NCBI GenBank assembly: GCA_946412445.1 | Contig: CAMKHH010000090.1 | Coordinates: forward strand, 1 to 5,691 | Source of the DNA: an uncultured Eubacterium sp. | GTDB taxonomy: Bacteria; Bacillota; Clostridia; Lachnospirales; Lachnospiraceae | DNA length: 5,691 nt | Direction: 5' to 3' | Shown here: positions 1-5,382 of the stretch, one piece after another | Position numbering within the stretch: position 1 is the first letter of the stretch | How the letters are laid out: every line of letters starts with the position of its first letter | Translations under genes and position numbers: made by a program | Notes under the pieces: model-generated | What the model saw: only the letters and a program-made list of their open reading frames with translations | What the model was told of the DNA's origin: nothing | The model's database searches: none

Positions 1-2
1 TT

Positions 3-1868
3 ATGCTCAAAAAGAAAATGACAGGATTGCTATGTGCTTTGGTTATGGTTTTAAGTGCAGTAATTCCTGCACATGCTGATCCGGAGGTACCACTTACAGA
101 CGTGGTTATCCACAAGATGAAGGTAGCAGAAGGAACCGCTCTGGCAAACCATGACGGTGAGGAAATTACTGATTTTACCGGAACCAATCTGGCCGGTGCC
201 GAAGGGCTGGAAGGGGTTATCTTTGAATTTTGGCAGATAAAAGACACAGCTACCGATGCAGAACTGGCTGCTATTCGTGCACTTACAAACTATGATGCAA
301 TAAAAAGTTACTTTGATGCCAACCCAGGTCTGGTTGGAGGACTTACCGGAGAGCTTGACCCAACGGATTCGGACGGTATAACAACGGCACAGTTTCTATC
401 AGAAGGAACCTATATATTCGCTGAGAAAAATGCGGATGAGCTGAACGTAACAGAATATTTAGGGGTTCCGTTCATGCTGTCACTTCCGGTTACAAAGGCA
501 AATGGTACAGAGAATTTTGGAACTGGTGCTAAGGCACTCCATGTATATCCTAAGAACGTGGTGGATTCCCCGGATCTGGAGCTTTTAAAAGTGGACGCGG
601 AGAATAATCCCATCGGTGATGCAACATTTGAAATTCGAAAATGGGTCGAAGATAGGGTGGATGAAGGCGGTAATCCGCTTGCCCCTGGCTATGTAAAGGA
701 TACTTCCCTTGGTAATAATGGTTATATCACAATTACGGATGCCGGACTGACGCTTGAGAATATCCCGGCAGGAAAATACCAGTTGGTGGAGACTGTGGCA
801 CCAAATGGCTATTTACTGGATACCAGACCTGTGTCCTTTGAAGTATCAGCAGGCCAGATTACAGCAACGAATGGTGACAATTACACATTTCAAGATGGTC
901 CTTTGATTAAAATCAAGAATGAAGCAAGACCATCGATTGAAAAAGAAGAAGACGCCGGCGGAACCTCCCAGGTCGGTGAGACTGTAAACTGGTCGATTAA
1001 GGTAAGCGTACCAAAAGATATAGAAACCTATACAAGATTCAATGTTACAGATACGATTGATACCCGTCTTGATTTTAAGGGAACAAATTCAGCAGACGGA
1101 TTTCAGGTGAAAGCGGCTGACGGCACCGTCTTAACAGAGGGCACACACTATACAGTAACCTATGCTTCAAATGTATTGACAATTGTTTTTGACCCGGAAG
1201 AACTTGAGGATTTTGAGGAACAGAAAATTACGATTTCCTATGCAACCAGCATTAATGATACAGCGGTTATGGGTTCGGAGATTCCTAATGATGCACAACT
1301 GAAATTTACAAACAACACAGGAACGGACACAGATACCGATCCCCAGGGTCCGGTGGAGCCACCGACAACTCCAAAAGTCTGGACCGGTGGCGCACAGTTT
1401 AAAAAGGTGGACGGCAAGAATAATACGGTTCTGCTGCCCGGCGCTGAGTTTAAGATTTCAAAGAATGCAACAGGTACCGATTTGTTAAAATGGACACAGG
1501 CTCTGATTGATGCAAATGACACATCGAAATTTGTAACTCCAGTTGTCGGTGCGGATATTGTCATGAAATCCCAAAGTGATGGTATCTTTGAAATTAAAGG
1601 TTTAAAGGGCGGAAGCTATTGGCTGGTAGAGACAAAGGCACCAAGCCTGAACGGCTCACAGTATAATCTGTTAAAAGTCCCAGAACCTTTTACAATTACT
1701 AAAACCAGCTATGAGACAGCGAACGTTATGCAGGTTGAGAATAACAAAGGTCTTCAGATTCCTCAGACCGGTGGGATCGGAACACTGATCTTTACAGTCG
1801 GAGGTATCGGACTGATGGCTGTGGCAGTATACTTTCTGAGAAAAGGAAAGCGTACGGACGCAGACTAA
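3..1868 (+). CDS. SpaH/EbpB-type LPXTG-anchored backbone (major) pilin with isopeptide-forming domains
   Basis: Surface protein expected to form the covalent shaft of a sortase-assembled pilus. Seen in the 621-aa product: a Lys-rich signal peptide with likely cleavage after AHA (residue 25); an N-terminal domain ending in the pilin motif YPKN (182-185), whose Lys184 should be the inter-subunit linkage site; a CnaB-like domain (about 188-307) with LLKVD (Lys196), the E-box YQLVETVAPNGY (Glu263) and closing Asn306; a fimbrial-D2-like domain (about 310-438; candidates Lys314, Asp350, Asn437); a second CnaB-like domain (about 462-581; Lys468, Glu543 in YWLVET, Asn580); then IPQTGG (586-591), a hydrophobic segment and a basic tail RKGKR. 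By family knowledge, sortase cleaves between Thr589 and Gly590 and joins Thr to Lys184 of the next subunit. Bond-residue pairings are inferred by motif. The ATG lies 2 nt from the window edge, so its ribosome binding site is not visible and a slightly earlier start cannot be excluded. Three sortase genes follow on the same strand. Confidence 0.93.
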   Translation: MLKKKMTGLLCALVMVLSAVIPAHADPEVPLTDVVIHKMKVAEGTALANHDGEEITDFTGTNLAGAEGLEGVIFEFWQIKDTATDAELAAIRALTNYDAIKSYFDANPGLVGGLTGELDPTDSDGITTAQFLSEGTYIFAEKNADELNVTEYLGVPFMLSLPVTKANGTENFGTGAKALHVYPKNVVDSPDLELLKVDAENNPIGDATFEIRKWVEDRVDEGGNPLAPGYVKDTSLGNNGYITITDAGLTLENIPAGKYQLVETVAPNGYLLDTRPVSFEVSAGQITATNGDNYTFQDGPLIKIKNEARPSIEKEEDAGGTSQVGETVNWSIKVSVPKDIETYTRFNVTDTIDTRLDFKGTNSADGFQVKAADGTVLTEGTHYTVTYASNVLTIVFDPEELEDFEEQKITISYATSINDTAVMGSEIPNDAQLKFTNNTGTDTDTDPQGPVEPPTTPKVWTGGAQFKKVDGKNNTVLLPGAEFKISKNATGTDLLKWTQALIDANDTSKFVTPVVGADIVMKSQSDGIFEIKGLKGGSYWLVETKAPSLNGSQYNLLKVPEPFTITKTSYETANVMQVENNKGLQIPQTGGIGTLIFTVGGIGLMAVAVYFLRKGKRTDAD

Positions 1869-1892
1869 CCAGAACATAAGTATATGAATTGT

Positions 1893-1920
1893 ATTGACAG
1901 CTTCGCAGGAAGCTGTCAAT
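1893..1920 (+). other. Perfect 11-bp hairpin after the pilin gene
   Basis: ATTGACAGCTT (1893-1903) and AAGCTGTCAAT (1910-1920) are exact reverse complements around the 6-nt loop CGCAGG. No T-run follows (next bases CGAGCAG), so it does not look like a classical intrinsic terminator. It starts 25 nt after the pilin stop. A role as a 3' stability or processing hairpin, or an attenuator setting pilin above sortase expression, is inference. Its right arm is shared with the larger stem at 1913-1985, so the two cannot form at once. Confidence 0.75.
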
Positions 1921-1985
1921 CGAGCAGTGTTCTGCAACGTGGACGGTGGACCGGACATGGCTGCAGAACACTTCTGGGTTGACAG
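1913..1985 (+). promoter_or_regulatory. Long imperfect stem-loop directly upstream of the first sortase gene
   Basis: Positions 1913-1936 pair with 1962-1985 over 24 positions: 21 Watson-Crick pairs, one G-U (1920/1978) and two mismatches (1922/1976 and 1925/1973). The core is AGTGTTCTGCA (1926-1936) against TGCAGAACACT (1962-1972). The 25-nt loop contains GTGGAC twice and a third GGAC. The stem ends 7 nt before the sortase Shine-Dalgarno. Because 1913-1920 is also the right arm of the preceding hairpin, the arrangement is an either/or fold. The function is unknown; control of sortase expression relative to pilin is inferred from position. Confidence 0.65.
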
Positions 1986-1992
1986 AGGATTC

Positions 1993-1999
1993 AGGGAGG
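1993..1999 (+). promoter_or_regulatory. Ribosome binding site of first sortase gene, short spacing
   Basis: AGGGAGG lies only 4 nt before the ATG at 2004, closer than the usual 6-9 nt. It supports that start: the next in-frame Met (codon 13, position 2040) has no comparable site and would remove the basic N-terminal stretch. The spacer is part of the palindrome GGCGCC (1998-2003). Confidence 0.7.
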
Positions 2000-2003
2000 C
2001 GCC

Positions 2004-2873
2004 ATGAAAAAAAGAATATTGCATATTTTGCGTGGTAAAATGATATTTCTGGTTATATTTTTAATAGGACTGCTGACTTTTCTTTATCCGTTAATTTCCA
2101 GCAATATAAACCGCAGAACCCAGACTCAGGTGATTTCGAATTATGAAGAGGAGATGGCCCGGATGAAGGAGGAGGAAAAGCAGAGACAGAGAGAAGAGGC
2201 GGCACGCTATAATGCGTATGTCAAGGATCTGGAGGGCAGCAGGTCGGAAGCGCTTACGCCGAGGGAGCAGGAGGCTATGGAGCGTGTCAGCATCGAAATG
2301 AAAAATATTGGCGAGGTACTGGGACATATCGAAATTCCCAGAATTGATATAGAACTGCCGGTCTATTATGGGGAATCCGATGAAATTCTAAGCCGGGGTG
2401 GCGGGTTGATGCCAAAGACCTCTCTTCCGGTTGGCGGAGAAAGCACCCACTGTGTAATCAGCGCACACCGGGGGCTGCCCTCGGCACGTATGTTCCGCGA
2501 TCTGGATCAGCTGGAAATTGGAGATGTGTTTTTCCTGCATGCCTATCAGGATACTCTGGCCTATGAGGTGGAAAGTGTCCGCGTGGTGCTGCCCTCGGAC
2601 ACCTCAGCGCTGGAGGTTGAAGAAGGCCGCGATCTGGTCACCCTTATTACCTGTGACCCATATATGATCAACAGTCATCGGATGCTGGTGCGTGCCCATC
2701 GGACCGAATATACCGAAGCTGCGGAAGCGAAAAGCCAGGTCAGAAAGATTTCCCCGGTTATCAAATATCGGGAATATCTGTTTATTATTGCTTTTTTTGC
2801 AATACTGATACTTTTAATAAAAATAATTCAGACAAGATTAAAGAAAAGAACTTATGAAGAAAAATGGAAATAA
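2004..2873 (+). CDS. srtC: Class C (pilin-polymerising) sortase, first of three
   Basis: Membrane-bound cysteine transpeptidase expected to join pilin subunits on the outer face of the membrane. Seen in the 289-aa product: an N-terminal membrane segment (about 13-30), the LYPLIS...SNYEEE stretch common near the N-terminus of class C sortases, a charged Glu/Lys/Arg-rich helix (about 47-76), and the sortase barrel opening with GEVLGHIEIPRI (103-114). Catalytic candidates are His155 in SAHRG, Cys217 in TLITC and Arg226 nine residues later (NSHRMLV). A second membrane segment (about 256-273) and a basic tail follow, giving the usual class C two-helix topology. Odd point: the region before the barrel reads EALTPREQEAM and has no DPF/DPW/DPY lid motif, unlike the next gene. 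Its last 20 nt overlap the second sortase gene, to which it is clearly paralogous. Family call is firm; its pilin preference is not readable from sequence. Confidence 0.93.
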   Translation: MKKRILHILRGKMIFLVIFLIGLLTFLYPLISSNINRRTQTQVISNYEEEMARMKEEEKQRQREEAARYNAYVKDLEGSRSEALTPREQEAMERVSIEMKNIGEVLGHIEIPRIDIELPVYYGESDEILSRGGGLMPKTSLPVGGESTHCVISAHRGLPSARMFRDLDQLEIGDVFFLHAYQDTLAYEVESVRVVLPSDTSALEVEEGRDLVTLITCDPYMINSHRMLVRAHRTEYTEAAEAKSQVRKISPVIKYREYLFIIAFFAILILLIKIIQTRLKKRTYEEKWK

Positions 2874-3696
2874 AGTGTGGATTGTGTTTTTTGGCCTGGT
2901 TTTTATTGCAGGGGCACTAATTGTGTTGTATCCTATAATTTCAAACAGGATTAACCAGAAAAACCAAACGGTAGTGATATCTAACTATGAAGAAGAATTA
3001 AAAAAACTATCGGAAGAGGAAAAGCAGCAAAAGCTGACGGCAGCGAGAGAATATAATCAGCAGCTCTCCGATTCGAATCTGATGATTCAGGATCCCTTTT
3101 CCGGGGAAGAGGAGCAAAAAAAACAAAGTTTTTTAAATGTCGGTGAGGTTCTGGCTTATATTGAAATCCCTCAAATTGACGTTTTTTTACCAATTTACGA
3201 TGGGATGAGTGAGGAAATTCTGCAGATTGGCATCGGCTGGATGGAAGGAACGTCTATGCCGGTGGGCGGCAGCTCTTCCCACTGCGTTCTGACCGGACAT
3301 CGTGGTCTGCCCAAGGCTAAATTATTCAGGGATCTGGATAAATTAAAAAAAGGAGATGTTTTCTGGATTAAAAGTCTTGATGAAAAAATCTATTATGAAG
3401 TATATGCCACAGAAGTGGTTGAGCCAATGGATATTGACCAGCTCCAGATTGAGGCAGGCAGAGATCTTATTACACTGCTGACATGCCATCCTTATATGAT
3501 TAACAACGAACGGCTTCTGGTACATGCAGAGCGTGTGGAAGAACCACCGAGTGAGGAGCTTAAACGGATTGCTTCGGCATCAGAATCAGTGAATAAGGGC
3601 AAGCTTCTTGTAGGAGTGGTAATTGGCGGAGTATTACTGTTGGCGCTGACTGCGGGGAAAAGACGCAGGAAGAATAAGGAAGATGATATAAGATGA
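2854..3696 (+). CDS. srtC: Class C sortase with DPF lid motif, second of three
   Basis: Pilus-polymerising transpeptidase of the same architecture as the preceding gene. Seen in the 280-aa product: an N-terminal membrane segment (about 9-30), VISNYEEEL (41-49) and a charged helix. The lid motif DPF is at 80-82; in the class C family this lid covers the active site before activation. The barrel starts at GEVLAYIEIPQI (97-108). Catalytic candidates are His149 (TGHRG), Cys211 (TLLTC) and Arg220 (NNERLLV). A C-terminal membrane segment (about 249-266) and tail KRRRKNK follow. The ATG lies inside the end of the upstream gene (20-nt overlap) with only a weak purine-rich AAAGAAAAG before it, suggesting translational coupling. 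The N-terminal stretch shared with the first sortase (LYPxISxxIN...VISNYEEE) points to tandem duplication. Its codons look more A/T-rich by eye than those of the first copy. Substrate division between the copies is unknown. Confidence 0.93.
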   Translation: MKKNGNKVWIVFFGLVFIAGALIVLYPIISNRINQKNQTVVISNYEEELKKLSEEEKQQKLTAAREYNQQLSDSNLMIQDPFSGEEEQKKQSFLNVGEVLAYIEIPQIDVFLPIYDGMSEEILQIGIGWMEGTSMPVGGSSSHCVLTGHRGLPKAKLFRDLDKLKKGDVFWIKSLDEKIYYEVYATEVVEPMDIDQLQIEAGRDLITLLTCHPYMINNERLLVHAERVEEPPSEELKRIASASESVNKGKLLVGVVIGGVLLLALTAGKRRRKNKEDDIR

Positions 3697-4358
3697 AAAA
3701 AAAGAGGCAAAGGTTGACAGGCTGGAGCCTGCTGATAATGGGAATCTGTATGTTCAGCTATCCATATGCTGCAAAATATCTGAGCTCACGAAATGACAGT
3801 ATTCTGGTTTCCAATTACCGGAAGGCTGTCACGGCACTTCCGGAGGAGGATAAAAAAGCGGCGGTTGCATATATACAGAATATTGAGAAGGAATTTGAAG
3901 ATAATATACAAAAAGATTCACAACAGGGCCTGCTGTGGAACATGTCCGGAGATATCTTTGCAGTGATTGAACTGCCCTCTCTGAAAATGGAACTACCCAT
4001 ATATCTGGGTGCTTCAGAGGAGAACTTAGGGCGCGGCATTGCGGTTATTCAGGGGACATCGCTTCCTATGGGAGGAATCGGCACCCATTCAGTTCTGGCG
4101 GGACATTCCGGTTTTGCCGACCATGAGTGGTTCAGTAAAATCGATAACCTGGATTTTGAAGACTTATTTTACATCCATAATTTAGAAGGCACCCTTTCTT
4201 ATAAGATAATCAGAAAAGAGGTTATTGATGAAACGGACACCAGTAAACTACAGGCAGAAGAAGATAAGGATCTGGTTACGTTACTGACCTGTACGTACCT
4301 GATTACAGGAGAAAAAAAGCGCCTGATTGTAACCGGTGAACGAGTTACGGATGGATAA
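3693..4358 (+). CDS. Short class C-like sortase without lid or C-terminal membrane segment, third of three
   Basis: Membrane-anchored sortase of 221 aa, clearly shorter than its neighbours (289 and 280 aa). Seen: a basic start MKKKRQR, one N-terminal membrane segment (about 10-27), SNYRKAV (40-46) as in class C enzymes, and a barrel from about residue 85 (GDIFAVIELPSLKMELPIY). Catalytic candidates are His138 (AGHSG), Cys200 (TLLTC) and Arg210 (KKRLIV). The protein ends 11 residues after that Arg, so no C-terminal membrane helix exists. No DPF-like lid is seen. The Cys-Arg loop is TYLITGEKKR, one residue longer than in the other two copies and lacking their PYMIN sequence. The ATG overlaps the preceding stop (ATGA, 4 nt) and has AAGGAAGA nine bases upstream, so it is coupled in the operon. 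It could be a lidless class C enzyme or a pilus-anchoring/accessory sortase; sequence alone does not decide. Confidence 0.88.
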   Translation: MKKKRQRLTGWSLLIMGICMFSYPYAAKYLSSRNDSILVSNYRKAVTALPEEDKKAAVAYIQNIEKEFEDNIQKDSQQGLLWNMSGDIFAVIELPSLKMELPIYLGASEENLGRGIAVIQGTSLPMGGIGTHSVLAGHSGFADHEWFSKIDNLDFEDLFYIHNLEGTLSYKIIRKEVIDETDTSKLQAEEDKDLVTLLTCTYLITGEKKRLIVTGERVTDG

Positions 4359-4393
4359 AAATGGAATTAAATACATCAAAACACCAATTCCGG

Positions 4394-4422
4394 ACGTTAC
4401 ATGACACAGAGTGGAGTTACTA
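4394..4422 (+). repeat. GTTAC direct repeat flanking the -35 region (possible LytTR operator)
   Basis: ACGTTACAT (4394-4402) and GAGTTACTA (4414-4422) share GTTAC, spaced 20 bp start to start, so they face about the same side of the helix. LytTR-domain regulators typically bind pairs of 9-bp direct repeats with a GTT core about two helical turns apart. The match is loose, and the position over the promoter just before a LytTR gene is the main reason to list it. Autoregulation is inference. Confidence 0.3.
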
Positions 4423-4431
4423 TTGTATAAT
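4401..4431 (+). promoter_or_regulatory. Sigma-A-type promoter for the LytTR regulator gene
   Basis: A perfect -10 hexamer TATAAT (4426-4431) is preceded by ATGACA (4401-4406), a five-of-six match to TTGACA, with a 19-bp spacer (slightly long). The predicted start is near 4438, giving a leader of about 139 nt before the ATG at 4577. This would let the regulator be expressed separately from the pilus operon. Confidence 0.55.
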
Positions 4432-4439
4432 TAAGGGGT

Positions 4440-4480
4440 TGTATCCTTCGTTTCGGTAGACATAATGAAGGAATAATACA
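4440..4480 (+). other. Leader stem-loop near the predicted 5' end of the regulator transcript
   Basis: TCCTTC (4444-4449) pairs with GAAGGA (4467-4472). TGTA (4440-4443) can extend it with TACA (4477-4480) across a 4-nt bulge. GTTT (4450-4453) can pair with AGAC (4458-4461, one G-U) around a CGGT loop. It begins close to the predicted transcription start, where 5' hairpins often affect mRNA stability. No known riboswitch class was recognised. Confidence 0.4.
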
Positions 4481-4483
4481 GAT

Positions 4484-4535
4484 GGGGGAATTAAGACATA
4501 CTTAAGATGATTACTTACAGCTGCCCCCTCTTTTT
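4484..4535 (+). terminator. Terminator-like element in the leader: G5/C5 stem plus T-run
   Basis: GGGGG (4484-4488) can pair with CCCCC (4524-4528), followed at once by TCTTTTT (4529-4535). The enclosed 35 nt contain a small hairpin TTAAG/CTTAA (4491-4495 and 4501-4505). The outer stem is only 5 bp over a large loop, so this is weaker than a textbook terminator. It could end the sortase operon, whose stop is 125 nt upstream, or attenuate transcripts from the 4401-4431 promoter. Confidence 0.4.
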
Positions 4536-4564
4536 CGAATTTAAAAAGATATCGTAAAGGGGGG
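4524..4564 (+). promoter_or_regulatory. Alternative stem that would mask the regulator's Shine-Dalgarno
   Basis: TCTTTTT (4529-4535) pairs with AAAAAGA (4543-4549) around a 7-nt loop, and CCCCC (4524-4528) can pair with the G-run GGGGGG (4559-4564) across a bulge at 4550-4558. That G-run is the core of the Shine-Dalgarno AAAGGGGGGTGAAGG (4556-4570) for the ATG at 4577. The same C5 tract is used by the terminator-like stem, so the folds exclude each other. The pairings are visible; regulation is inference. Confidence 0.4.
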
Positions 4565-4576
4565 TGAAGGAAAAAT

Positions 4577-5332
4577 ATGTTAAAGATAGTCCTATGTGAT
4601 GATGACAGCGATTCTGTCAGGAGGTATGCGGAGCTTATCTCTGAGATTGCTGAAAAAAACCAGTTTGAGGTTATGATCTCCTGCTTCGAAAGCGGAGAAT
4701 CCCTGCTTTTTCACTATGCCGATACGCCCGAGCAAATCGATATTCTCTACCTGGATATCCTGATGAATGGGATCAATGGAATGGAAATTGCCCGAAAACT
4801 GCGGAACTATGGATGCAAGGCTCAAATTGTTTTCTTAACGATCTGTGAAGATTATGTATATGAAGCTTTTGATGTAAATGCAGTCCAGTATCTGATAAAG
4901 GAAAATACGAGCTATGAAAAATTTGAGTTCACTTTTCTGAAAGCAGCAAAGCTGGCTTCCATATCTGAAGAGGAACTGTTCACCTTTGACTTTGACGGTG
5001 AAACCGGCGTGATTCCCATACGCCAGATCTCTTATTTTGAAATCTGGCAAAGATGTGTTACTGTGCATTACGGTGATGCGAAAACAGCAAGGTTCTATGG
5101 CAGAATGGAGCAGCTGGAGGAGAAGCTGCGTGGAAAAGACTTCGTGCGGTCACACCGGTCTTTTCTTGTCCACTTGCCATATATTGCAATGTTTCGCCAT
5201 CAGAACCTGCTGTTGAAGACCGGTGAGAGTGTTCCGGTCGGCGTGACTTATATGGAAACCCTGAAAAGAAAATTTGCAGATTATATTACACGCTTTCATG
5301 TTTATGGTTCCCAAAATGTCAAAGAGAAGTAG
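4577..5332 (+). CDS. LytTR-family response regulator (AgrA/VirR-like)
   Basis: Cytoplasmic two-component transcription regulator of 251 aa. Seen: an N-terminal receiver domain (about 1-125) with the acidic cluster DDD (8-10), phospho-acceptor Asp60 in LYLDILM, Thr88 in FLTI and the conserved Lys108 in YLIKEN; then a LytTR DNA-binding domain (about 135-237) with ISYFEI (151-156), FVRSHRSFLVHLPYI (189-203) and VPVGVTYMETLKRKF (219-233). Both domains look complete and the length is normal for the family. By family knowledge, phosphorylation by a sensor kinase promotes binding to paired 9-bp direct repeats. No kinase gene is visible in this window. The start is supported by the very G-rich site at 4556-4570, ending 6 nt upstream. 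It lies 218 nt downstream of the sortases on the same strand, so control of the pilus genes is plausible but rests on proximity. Its stop is 4 nt from that of the convergent Rrf2 gene. Confidence 0.92.
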   Translation: MLKIVLCDDDSDSVRRYAELISEIAEKNQFEVMISCFESGESLLFHYADTPEQIDILYLDILMNGINGMEIARKLRNYGCKAQIVFLTICEDYVYEAFDVNAVQYLIKENTSYEKFEFTFLKAAKLASISEEELFTFDFDGETGVIPIRQISYFEIWQRCVTVHYGDAKTARFYGRMEQLEEKLRGKDFVRSHRSFLVHLPYIAMFRHQNLLLKTGESVPVGVTYMETLKRKFADYITRFHVYGSQNVKEK

Positions 5333-5382
5333 TAAATCATGGTTTGCCCGATTGAAGCTGGATACTCGTGCATAAATCATGG
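5333..5382. repeat. 10-bp direct repeat TAAATCATGG
   Basis: TAAATCATGG occurs at 5333-5342 and again at 5373-5382, 40 bp apart start to start. The first copy spans the junction between the two convergent stop codons; the second lies inside the Rrf2 reading frame (His-Asp-Leu codons). It may be chance or a small local duplication near the end of that gene. Confidence 0.4.

Noticed and set aside
1238..1564. 108-codon minus-strand open frame inside the pilin gene
   Set aside because: Shadow of the coding strand: composition follows reversed pilin codons, with no recognisable domain.
1894..1984. Two TTGACA hexamers (1894-1899 and 1979-1984) as promoter -35 elements for the sortases
   Set aside because: Neither has a -10-like hexamer 16-19 bp downstream. 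The repeated TTGACAG is better explained as stem-forming sequence.
1671..2024. 117-codon minus-strand open frame across the pilin-sortase spacer
   Set aside because: It lies mostly antisense to the pilin gene, has no family resemblance or ribosome binding site I could see, and its spacer part is explained by the inverted repeats.
4363..4391. GGAATT...AATTCC inverted repeat just after the third sortase stop, considered as the operon terminator
   Set aside because: Only a 6-bp A/T-rich stem with a 17-nt loop and no T-run following; too weak to call.
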